Below, one piece after another: positions 1 through 6,617 of a stretch of DNA of 8,267 bases. This DNA is from Fulvivirga aurantia (GTDB lineage: Bacteria; Bacteroidota; Bacteroidia; Cytophagales; Cyclobacteriaceae). The translations under genes and the position numbers were made by a program. Each line of letters begins with the position of its first letter. The stretch's first letter is position 1. The notes beneath the pieces were generated by a model. That model was not told the origin of the DNA and did not search any database. It saw only the letters and a list, made by a program, of their open reading frames with translations. The stretch covers positions 1 through 8,267 of the forward strand of contig NZ_SMMD01000787.1 of NCBI RefSeq assembly GCF_009711475.1, given 5' to 3'.

Positions 1-56
1 AAAAAGTTATGTCTCTGAGTGACGTACTAAAAAGCTGACATATTCTATTTATAACT

Positions 57-134
57 GTCATTCCGGACTTGATCCGGAATCTTTTATCTATTTGCCAGAG
101 ATTCCTGATCTCCACTACACTCGTCAGGAATGAC
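57..134. repeat. 78-bp imperfect palindromic (hairpin) intergenic repeat
   Basis: The ends are GTCATTCC (57-64) and GGAATGAC (127-134). The outer arms 57-68 and 123-134 pair over 12 bp with one mismatch. The inner arms 71-81 (GATCCGGAATC) and 100-110 (GATTCCTGATC) pair over 11 bp with one mismatch. Positions 111-122 form an unpaired bulge on one side. Within the left arm, TTCCGGA-CTTGA-TCCGGAA (61-79) is itself a perfect 7-bp stem with a 5-nt loop. A 29-nt stretch (56-84) recurs at 8106-8134 with one difference. This looks like a dispersed, non-coding, MITE- or REP-like element. It lies downstream of the permease operon and could fold in the 3' end of its transcript, but no T-run follows on the minus strand, so a classical intrinsic terminator is not supported. 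Confidence 0.75.
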
Positions 135-135
135 G

Positions 136-177
136 CTAATTGTTCATTGCACATTGTCAATTGCTAATTGTCAATTG
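136..177. repeat. Six degenerate heptamers (NNNATTG)
   Basis: Six consecutive 7-bp units each end in ATTG: CTAATTG, TTCATTG, CACATTG, TCAATTG, CTAATTG, TCAATTG. The array can also be read as three 14-bp units. It ends three bases before the stop codon of the first permease gene. The complementary word CAAT-N3 also occurs in the heptamer array on the right side of the window (GAGCAAT units at 7983-7996), so both flanks carry related short tandem repeats in opposite orientation. No function is evident. Confidence 0.7.
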
Positions 178-180
178 CAC

Positions 181-2598
181 TTACTCATATCTGAGGCTTT
201 CTACAGGATTGGTGTTTTGAAGTTTCAACAGATGATAACTGATGGTAAATAATGCAACCGCCATTAATCCCAATACTGGTATGGCAAAGCTCCATATTTG
301 TAAATCAATGCGAAAAGTGTAATCTGAAAGCCATCTTTCCATAAGCCAATATGAGATAGGCACGGCCATCAGGCTGGCCACGAATATCAAACGCACAAAT
401 GGCCTGGTGTTACTCACAAATAAGGACAAAGCTGAGGCACCCAGGGTTTTACGAATGCCTACTTCTTTAGTCTTTCTCTCCATATTGTAAAGTGAGAGTC
501 CAAAAAGACCTAAAATCGCCAGCAACATAGCCAGAGAGGTAAAAACCAGTATAATTTGAGAGAAAAAAACTTCATAACGATACTGAGCAGCAAAAGCCTC
601 ATCGAGAAAAGTGTAGTTAAAATTTGTATCAGGAAACGTCTGATCATATAGATCCTGCACTTCTCTTAATATTTGGCCTGTGGCCTCCAGAGGCTGATCA
701 CCAGTACTGTAAGCCACTGTAAAATATTGTGCATTATTTTCTAAAATATACAAAACGGGTTGCCCCACCTGCTTTATTGAGTTGTGTTGGTAGTCGTCAA
801 TTACTCCAATTATTTCATACCTCTCCTCACCATTTATGATTATCGCGCCTATCGCCTGCTCTGGGTTTTCAAAAAGTAATGGGTCGAGTGCTTTTTTGTT
901 AATGATAGCCTTGGTAATTCCTGAAACAGCTTCGAAACTCGATTCACCCGCAATCAGTTTAGCGTCATACAGCTCCATAAAATCGTTGTCGATATAGGTA
1001 ATATTTACTCCATATTCTCCGACTTCATTGGGTCCGAGCCTTTCCTGATAAAGACTGTTGGTTGAGTAGTTATATCCTTTGGTTGGTACACTTCCAGATA
1101 TCGACACGACCTGAGCCATAGCCAAATGCTGAACCTGATTTTTAAAAGTAAGTGCCTTTGTACCGTATTCCTCCACACTTTCTTTGGGTCTGTGAATGAT
1201 CAGTTTTTGATCTATATCTATACCTAATTCATGATTTTGAAAGAAAGAAATTTGCTGGTAGATCACCAGGCTGGTAATGAGTAACGTCAGCGAAACAGCA
1301 AACTGCACTACCACACTGGCTTTGCGATAGGTTTTGCCTATGCCAAAATTAGACATATTACCTTTGAGTGATGAAATGGCAGGAAAGCTGGCTATCACAA
1401 CGGAAGGTTGTATGATCGTCCATATGAGAGCTGTACCTAAAACTATAATAATGGTGGGGTTTGCCAGGTTAGTAACAGGCTGCGTAAACGCACCACCTAT
1501 ACGCTGACCAAGCACAGGCCACAATAGTTGAGTGACTGTTAGCGCCAATACACACGCCAGAAGATTAATCACCAGCGACTCAAGACTAAATTGCTTTATA
1601 AGGTCAAATCTGGAGGCCCCTAAATTTTTTCTCACGCCTACTTCCCTGGCGCGCTTGAGTCCTCTTGCTCCGGCTAGGTTTACATAATTGATGCAGGCCA
1701 TGAGTAATACAAAAATGCTTACGATCTGTAAGAAAAAAATGACCCTCGGATCACGAGCCGTTCGGTAATTATATTGCACATCCGGACTCAGATGAATGGC
1801 TGAAAGCGGCTGCAATTGCAACTCTAAACCTCCCCTTTCCCGGTTTTCTCGACCTATATGTTTGTCAAGAAAAGCATTTAACTGTGTTTGGGGCAGCTCC
1901 ACATCTTCATGTAGCTCTACATAAGTGTAAAAATCCATCCAGCCCCAATTGTCAAACCTAGCCCAAAACTGATCGTTGTTTGCTATGGTGTTCATACTCA
2001 TTACCACCCGAACGGGTAAATGCGTATCTGGCCTCTCATTTGCCATAATACCACCCACGACAAGTCGGTTTTCTCCAAAATTTGAGTCAAAGTGAGTGAT
2101 TTCTTTACCCACTACCCCGCTGGTCTTACCAAAATACTTTTCAGCCACAGCTGTAGTTATGAAAGCATGGTTCGGCTCTGAAAGCAATTTGGGGTCACCT
2201 TCAAGCAGTTCCTGATTAAACATTTTGAAATAGCCCAGTGTAGCAAAGAACAATTGCTCTTCCTGATCTGATACAGACCGCTGACCATCTTTGGCTTTGA
2301 GAATGCCGTCAGCATTGCGGACCTGCACCTGAGTCATTACCTGACTGATGTCTTCTTCAATCAACCTAGCGATGGGTGCCGGGGTATGAGCACCTAAGCC
2401 TCCCGGATCGGAAACCAGCAAGCGATATTTGTTTCGATAATTGCTCTGAAACTGGTCATAATTTTCCTCAAACGAGGTATAGTGTAGCAGCACCATACAT
2501 GATGCAATCCCAACTGCCAGCCCCAACAAATTGAGAAAAAAGTAAAGTGGGGAGTTGCGTAGGTTTCTGATGATAATGATAAGATGATTACTCAACAT
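181..2598 (-). CDS. ABC transporter permease, MacB/FtsX type, two FtsX domains (distal operon gene)
   Basis: An inner-membrane permease of about 805 residues with duplicated MacB_PCD plus FtsX halves. Helix 1 is at about residues 18-39, followed by a large periplasmic domain to about 285. Helices 2-4 lie at about 286-308, 340-362 and 381-404. Helix 5 is near 428-448, a second periplasmic domain runs to about 675, and helices 6-8 lie at about 676-703, 735-755 and 770-790. Each half has the FtsX motif after its second helix (REVGVRKNLGAS near 318, KEVGIRKTLGAS near 711). The C-terminus NPVESLRYE is typical of the family. I prefer the ATG at 2598 because MLSNHLIIIIRNL aligns with the upstream paralogue's MLKNFIIIAFRNL; an in-frame TTG at 2607 would add three residues. 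The proline-rich segment found after helix 4 in the paralogue (GIYPAFVLSSYNP) is diverged here. The gene starts 18 bp after the upstream stop, so they are probably co-transcribed. There is no ATPase domain; the substrate is unknown. Confidence 0.9.
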   Translation of the reverse strand: MLSNHLIIIIRNLRNSPLYFFLNLLGLAVGIASCMVLLHYTSFEENYDQFQSNYRNKYRLLVSDPGGLGAHTPAPIARLIEEDISQVMTQVQVRNADGILKAKDGQRSVSDQEEQLFFATLGYFKMFNQELLEGDPKLLSEPNHAFITTAVAEKYFGKTSGVVGKEITHFDSNFGENRLVVGGIMANERPDTHLPVRVVMSMNTIANNDQFWARFDNWGWMDFYTYVELHEDVELPQTQLNAFLDKHIGRENRERGGLELQLQPLSAIHLSPDVQYNYRTARDPRVIFFLQIVSIFVLLMACINYVNLAGARGLKRAREVGVRKNLGASRFDLIKQFSLESLVINLLACVLALTVTQLLWPVLGQRIGGAFTQPVTNLANPTIIIVLGTALIWTIIQPSVVIASFPAISSLKGNMSNFGIGKTYRKASVVVQFAVSLTLLITSLVIYQQISFFQNHELGIDIDQKLIIHRPKESVEEYGTKALTFKNQVQHLAMAQVVSISGSVPTKGYNYSTNSLYQERLGPNEVGEYGVNITYIDNDFMELYDAKLIAGESSFEAVSGITKAIINKKALDPLLFENPEQAIGAIIINGEERYEIIGVIDDYQHNSIKQVGQPVLYILENNAQYFTVAYSTGDQPLEATGQILREVQDLYDQTFPDTNFNYTFLDEAFAAQYRYEVFFSQIILVFTSLAMLLAILGLFGLSLYNMERKTKEVGIRKTLGASALSLFVSNTRPFVRLIFVASLMAVPISYWLMERWLSDYTFRIDLQIWSFAIPVLGLMAVALFTISYHLLKLQNTNPVESLRYE

Positions 2599-2616
2599 AA
2601 TGCTCAACTTTAAATT

Positions 2617-5085
2617 TTACTCAGACCTAAGACTCTCTACAGGATTTCTTTTTCCTGCTTTAACAACCTGTACCAAAATAGTAGCCAGCGCTATGCTGAG
2701 TACTATCGCAATGGGTAGGGCAAAAATCCACCAGTCGAGCTGTGTGCGGTAAGCATAGTTTTCTAACCATTTATCGAAGAAATAGTATGCCACAGGGGCA
2801 CCCACGATACCCGCGATGAGGATAAGCAATAAGTACTCTTTAGACAGCAAAACGGTAAGGTTAGCCATGGAGGCTCCTAACACTTTGCGTATCCCGATTT
2901 CTTTAGTTCTGCGAGTAATGCTGTAAGCACTTAAGCCTAACAGACCTAAACAACCTATAATAATCGCCAAACCTGCAAACAAACTGAAGATAAAGCCAAA
3001 CTCCTGATCTGACTTATACTGATCGTTAAAAGCTTTGTCGAGAAAGAAAAAGTCGAAAGGTGCTCCATCAAAATTCTTCTTCCATTCGCCCTCGAGCGCA
3101 TCTATGGCCTGATCGATCACTGCCAGCTTTTGCTCTGCTGGTAGCTGCTCATCGATGTTTAATTTAATGGCGTAATAATTACTCCACGCACTTAACACAA
3201 ACCCTAAGGCCGCTTTTTCGGCTGCCAGCGTGCGGTGGTGAATGTCTGCCGTTACACCCACAATAGTCAATTCGGGAAACATACCTCCACCATACAGCTT
3301 TTCGCCTATAGCCGCTTCAGGGGATGCAAAACCTAATAAATCACTGGCTTTTTTGTTGATGATAAAGTCCCCATTACCAAATGTGCTTTGTCCTTCCCGA
3401 TAATAATCACCCGCGATAATCGGTATGTCAAAAGTTTTAAGGTAATCTCTGTCCATAGCAATGAGTGCCAGTACTTTATCAATGCGGCTATCGTCATTCT
3501 TTCTCCTGATCTGACTGGTACCCCAAGTAATACGCTCACCAGGTATAGCGCTACCTTTGGTCATAGATTGCACAAAGGGGTAGGCAGAAACTGCTGTTTT
3601 AAATGCATCTACACGAGTAAAAAACTCATTATTATCACCAACGATAGACCCAGGAGGTGGATTGAGCACAATTACGTCATCAATATTTAAGCCCAGATCC
3701 TGACTTTTCATATAGTTTAGCTGATTGTATATTATGAAAGTGCCGGCAATGAGAATAATCGATGCAGCAAATTGAAATACGACCAGCAACTTTCTAAAAC
3801 TCATTTTATTCCCTCGTTTTTCTACCTTACCAGAGATAATCTGAGTAGGATTATAAGAAGAAAGCACAAAGGCTGGGTAGATACCGGAAAGAATTGCTCC
3901 GAAAATAAACACACCGACAATCAGTCCCCAAAACATCCATTGATGGCTATCGGCCACTTCTAATGGGTTGGTAAAACCAGATAGAAATGGCAAGGAAAGT
4001 TGCACCAGCGTAAGCGCCACTCCTGCGGCTATCACATTTATTAAAATTGACTCGAATATAAATTGCCATCTGAGCTGCCATTGTGAGGAGCCCAGTGTCT
4101 TTCTTACCCCCACTTCGCGAGCACGCTCTGTAGCGATAGCAGTTGAAAGGTTGATGTAATTTACCAAAGCGATGATAAGAATGAACAGCGCGACTATGGC
4201 CAAAGCTTTAACCGACTGTTCATTACCTGAGGGTTTAAAACCAACTGCGCTCTGCGCTGAAAAATGTAAATCGGTAATTGGGTCAAGACTCAGACGCCAG
4301 GTTTCATTTTCGTTGCCAAAAACAGGCTCACCAAGTAAGGTTTTAGTCAATAATTTCTCATAGGCTTTTACATCAGTTTTCCCTTTTACTTCTATAAAAG
4401 TGACACCATTGAAAGACCCCCAGCCGGTAAGCATTTCTTCACCTTCTGCCCTGACATATGAGGGCATTGATAGCAATACTTCAAAATCAAAATGACTGTT
4501 TTTAGGAGGATTGGCCAACACTCCAGCTATCTCGTATTGAAAGCTGCCTATGTTACCACTCAAGTCCACAGACTTACCGACCGCCTGCTGGGGTGACTCG
4601 AAAAGTTTTTCTGCAACTGACTGCGTAATCAGACATGTGCCCACCTGACTAATAGGTGAAACGGCTCCTGACAACAGCTCAAAATCGAACATTTCGGCAA
4701 AGGTAGAGTCAACATAGAAAACACCGGCCAGTTCTGCAGTCTTAATATGTTGGGGAGATTTATAAACCAGTGAGTTATTTTGATAGTTAATATTTACAAA
4801 ACGAGCCACGCTAGCTGTTTCGTTGAGTTCATCCAATACACTTTTTACGGGCATCGGTGCAGTATAAAAAGTACGATCCTCCTCTCCTATACTCCTTGAC
4901 AAAGCCAATCGGTATATCTGGTCTTTTTTATTATGAAATTGGTCGTAGCTATACTCAAAAAATACATACCGAAAAATGACAAGGCAGGCCGCCATCCCAA
5001 GGGCAAGTCCGATAATATTGATCAGACTAAAAACTGATCGACTAGTAAGGTTTCGAAAGGCAATTATTATAAAATTCTTAAGCAT
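2617..5085 (-). CDS. ABC transporter permease, MacB/FtsX type, two FtsX domains (first operon gene)
   Basis: An 822-residue paralogue of the following gene with the same eight-helix, two-periplasmic-domain plan. Helix 1 is at about residues 17-38 and the first MacB-like periplasmic domain at about 40-290. Helices 2-4 lie at about 293-315, 345-366 and 384-408. Helix 5 is at about 432-453, the second periplasmic domain runs to about 695, and helices 6-8 lie at about 697-720, 750-770 and 785-808. FtsX signatures are REVGVRKTLGSS (323-334) and KEIGIRKVLGAS (728-739). GIYPAFVLSSYNP (401-413) and the C-terminal NPVESLRSE are family hallmarks. Start: ATG at 5085, giving MLKNF, the usual opening of these proteins; no Shine-Dalgarno sequence is seen. 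It is the first gene behind a sigma-54 promoter candidate at 5112-5126. The two permeases may form a heterodimer, needing an ATP-binding protein encoded elsewhere. Such proteins act in macrolide/peptide efflux, lipoprotein release or envelope stress; the sequence does not tell which. Confidence 0.92.
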   Translation of the reverse strand: MLKNFIIIAFRNLTSRSVFSLINIIGLALGMAACLVIFRYVFFEYSYDQFHNKKDQIYRLALSRSIGEEDRTFYTAPMPVKSVLDELNETASVARFVNINYQNNSLVYKSPQHIKTAELAGVFYVDSTFAEMFDFELLSGAVSPISQVGTCLITQSVAEKLFESPQQAVGKSVDLSGNIGSFQYEIAGVLANPPKNSHFDFEVLLSMPSYVRAEGEEMLTGWGSFNGVTFIEVKGKTDVKAYEKLLTKTLLGEPVFGNENETWRLSLDPITDLHFSAQSAVGFKPSGNEQSVKALAIVALFILIIALVNYINLSTAIATERAREVGVRKTLGSSQWQLRWQFIFESILINVIAAGVALTLVQLSLPFLSGFTNPLEVADSHQWMFWGLIVGVFIFGAILSGIYPAFVLSSYNPTQIISGKVEKRGNKMSFRKLLVVFQFAASIILIAGTFIIYNQLNYMKSQDLGLNIDDVIVLNPPPGSIVGDNNEFFTRVDAFKTAVSAYPFVQSMTKGSAIPGERITWGTSQIRRKNDDSRIDKVLALIAMDRDYLKTFDIPIIAGDYYREGQSTFGNGDFIINKKASDLLGFASPEAAIGEKLYGGGMFPELTIVGVTADIHHRTLAAEKAALGFVLSAWSNYYAIKLNIDEQLPAEQKLAVIDQAIDALEGEWKKNFDGAPFDFFFLDKAFNDQYKSDQEFGFIFSLFAGLAIIIGCLGLLGLSAYSITRRTKEIGIRKVLGASMANLTVLLSKEYLLLILIAGIVGAPVAYYFFDKWLENYAYRTQLDWWIFALPIAIVLSIALATILVQVVKAGKRNPVESLRSE

Positions 5086-5111
5086 GAGTCATAGTATTTG
5101 ATGAATTGAAG

Positions 5112-5126
5112 CCAATCGGTGTACCA
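5112..5126 (-). promoter_or_regulatory. Candidate sigma-54 (-24/-12) promoter for the permease operon
   Basis: Read on the minus strand this is TGGTACA-CCGA-TTGG, against the consensus TGGCACG-N4-TTGC. The -24 GG and the -12 pair have exactly the required spacing. The mismatches are T for C at the fourth base (a common variant), A for G at the seventh (purine kept) and G for C at the last. With 5112 at -12, transcription would start near 5100, leaving a leader of about 15 nt before the ATG at 5085. The neighbouring regulator is a sigma-54 activator, so this promoter fits the context. Found by eye, not by a scoring matrix. Confidence 0.6.
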
Positions 5127-5159
5127 CTTTCACAAACTACTGATTATAAGTATTTTATG

Positions 5160-5179
5160 AATATTTAATATCAAATATT
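5160..5179. promoter_or_regulatory. AT-rich inverted repeat between promoter and palindrome
   Basis: AATATTT (5160-5166) and AAATATT (5173-5179) are exact inverted copies with a 6-bp spacer, in a stretch almost free of G and C (5141-5180). It lies between the sigma-54 candidate and the 12-bp palindrome, where activator-dependent promoters often carry a bend or a second protein site. In AT-rich DNA such repeats also arise by chance, so the support is weak. Confidence 0.25.
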
Positions 5180-5205
5180 TCGATAAATCGTATCATAATG
5201 GTACA

Positions 5206-5217
5206 ACACAATTGTGT
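5206..5217. promoter_or_regulatory. Perfect 12-bp palindrome, candidate activator-binding (enhancer) site
   Basis: ACACAATTGTGT equals its own reverse complement over all 12 bases. Its centre is about 111 bp upstream of the start predicted from the sigma-54 candidate, within the usual distance for enhancer sites of NtrC-type activators. It is also 29 bp upstream of the response regulator's ATG. The Fis-type DNA-binding domain of that regulator would bind as a dimer to such dyad DNA. The position would allow one site to serve both activation of the permease operon and autoregulation. Binding is an inference. Confidence 0.5.
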
Positions 5218-5242
5218 CATATTGAGACAATAGCTACATTTA
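5211..5242 (+). promoter_or_regulatory. Possible Bacteroidota-type housekeeping promoter of the regulator gene
   Basis: TACATTTA (5235-5242) resembles the Bacteroidota -7 element TAnnTTTG with the last base different. ATTG (5211-5214), 20 bp upstream, resembles the -33 TTTG. Transcription would start at or next to the ATG at 5247, giving an almost leaderless mRNA, which is unusual and lowers confidence. The -33 word lies inside the 12-bp palindrome, so a protein bound there could block this promoter. Confidence 0.2.
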
Positions 5243-5246
5243 CCTG

Positions 5247-6617
5247 ATGTTAGATTCTAAACCTCTATTACTAGTTGTAGATGATGATGAAGACGTATTA
5301 CTCACAGCGAAAATGATTTTGCGCACGCAATATACTGTGAAGACGCTTTCATCTCCAAAACAACTGGAAACTCAGCTTAATAGTCAACAGGTAGAGTGCG
5401 TGTTGCTCGATATGAATTTTAAAGCCGGGGCTACCACGGGTAATGAAGGGCTCTATTGGCTCAGGCAAATAAAAAAGCATTCACCTCAGACTGCCGTGGT
5501 AATGAACACGGCCTATGGAGATATACAACTCGCAGTATCTTGTATGAAGGAAGGGGCTACTGATTTTCTGGTAAAACCATGGGAAAAAGAAAAGCTACTA
5601 ACTACCATTGATAATGTTGTGAAGCTCAATCGCTCGCAGCAAAAAATCACTACATTAAAGAGTGCCGAGAAAGCACTTAATGCGGACATCAAACAGTCGA
5701 CCGGTGAACTGATTGGTGAATCTTCGGCCATGCAGGAGGTGTATAAAACCATAAGAAAAGTAGCCGCTACAGCTGCCAATGTACTTATTTTAGGTGAAAA
5801 CGGGACAGGCAAAGAGTTAGTGGCCAGAGCCATCCATCAAAACTCTCCCAGAAATAGCGAGCGCTTTGTAAAAGTAGATCTTGGGGCTTTATCTGCCAGT
5901 CTTTACGAATCTGAGCTTTTCGGTCACGTAAAAGGAGCTTTTACAGACGCAAAGGAGGACCAGGTAGGCCGCTTTGAAATGGCTCATAAAGGCACCTTGT
6001 TTTTGGATGAAATTGGCAATATCTCTCTGGAGCAGCAAGTCAAATTACTTACTGTATTACAAAACAGACAAGTCTACCGGGTTGGTAGTAGTAAAGCTAT
6101 TGATATCGATATCAGGCTGGTGGCAGCCACAAACCAACCCATCGAAAACATGGTAGAGCGACTGGATTTTCGAGAAGATCTACTATATAGAATAAACACT
6201 ATTACAATCACTTTGCCTGCACTGAGAGATCGTGAGGGTGATGTCGAGTTGCTGTCACGTCATTTCCTCAAAATGTATGGAAATAAATACCATAAATCAG
6301 AAATACGAATTTCTGATGAAGCTATCAGTCACTTAAATAATTACAGCTGGCCGGGAAATGTGAGAGAGCTACAACACGCCATTGAGCGCGCAGTCATTAT
6401 GTGTGATAGCAATGCGCTCACAAAAGAGGATTTCCCAATGCCATCTAAAAGAAAAACTCAGGATAAACCCGCTTCTCTAAAGGTGGAAGACATTGAAAAA
6501 GAGGCTATTGAGCAGGCAATTGAAAAACATAACGGTAATCTAACCAAAGCTGCTGATACCCTAGGTATGGGAAGAAGCACCCTCTACCGCAAGCTTGATA
6601 AATACGGGTTGTCATGA
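5247..6617 (+). CDS. Sigma-54-dependent response regulator, NtrC family
   Basis: A 456-residue cytoplasmic transcription activator of three complete domains. The receiver (about 5-125) has the acidic pocket D12-D14, phospho-acceptor D55 (LLDMN), switch T88 and K110 (FLVKP). The AAA+ sigma-54 interaction domain (about 154-388) has Walker A GENGTGKE (183-190), the sigma-54 loop as GAFTDA (230-235) instead of GAFTGA, Walker B LFLDEIG (251-257), arginines R309 and R315 in the finger region, and WPGNVREL (368-375). A Fis-type helix-turn-helix lies at about 429-454 (AADTLGMGRSTLYRKL). All catalytic residues seem intact. The ATG start leaves only six residues before the first receiver strand, as expected; no Shine-Dalgarno sequence is seen. 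The stop overlaps the kinase start (ATGA), indicating an operon and probable translational coupling. The likely target is the divergent permease operon. Family assignment is certain; the regulon is inferred. Confidence 0.97.
   Translation: MLDSKPLLLVVDDDEDVLLTAKMILRTQYTVKTLSSPKQLETQLNSQQVECVLLDMNFKAGATTGNEGLYWLRQIKKHSPQTAVVMNTAYGDIQLAVSCMKEGATDFLVKPWEKEKLLTTIDNVVKLNRSQQKITTLKSAEKALNADIKQSTGELIGESSAMQEVYKTIRKVAATAANVLILGENGTGKELVARAIHQNSPRNSERFVKVDLGALSASLYESELFGHVKGAFTDAKEDQVGRFEMAHKGTLFLDEIGNISLEQQVKLLTVLQNRQVYRVGSSKAIDIDIRLVAATNQPIENMVERLDFREDLLYRINTITITLPALRDREGDVELLSRHFLKMYGNKYHKSEIRISDEAISHLNNYSWPGNVRELQHAIERAVIMCDSNALTKEDFPMPSKRKTQDKPASLKVEDIEKEAIEQAIEKHNGNLTKAADTLGMGRSTLYRKLDKYGLS

Noticed and set aside
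57..134. Intrinsic terminator for the permease operon
   Set aside because: The hairpin is long and bulged, and neither strand has a T-run after it; a structural role in the 3' end remains possible but is not shown.
2599..2607. TTG start three codons upstream for the distal permease
   Set aside because: The ATG at 2598 gives an N-terminus that aligns with the paralogue (ML-N-IIIxRNL); the longer form adds only three residues with no ribosome-binding signal.
3388..3690. 100-residue plus-strand open frame
   Set aside because: It is antisense to the well-supported upstream permease, has no recognisable domain and no start signal; judged a shadow frame.
5199..5214. Plus-strand TGGTACA followed by TTG, considered as a sigma-54 promoter for the regulator
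   Set aside because: The TTG is 2 bp too far from the GG; sigma-54 spacing is strict, and no GC follows.
5513..5833. 106-residue minus-strand open frame
   Set aside because: It lies wholly opposite the receiver and AAA+ coding region of the regulator, which shows intact family motifs on the plus strand.
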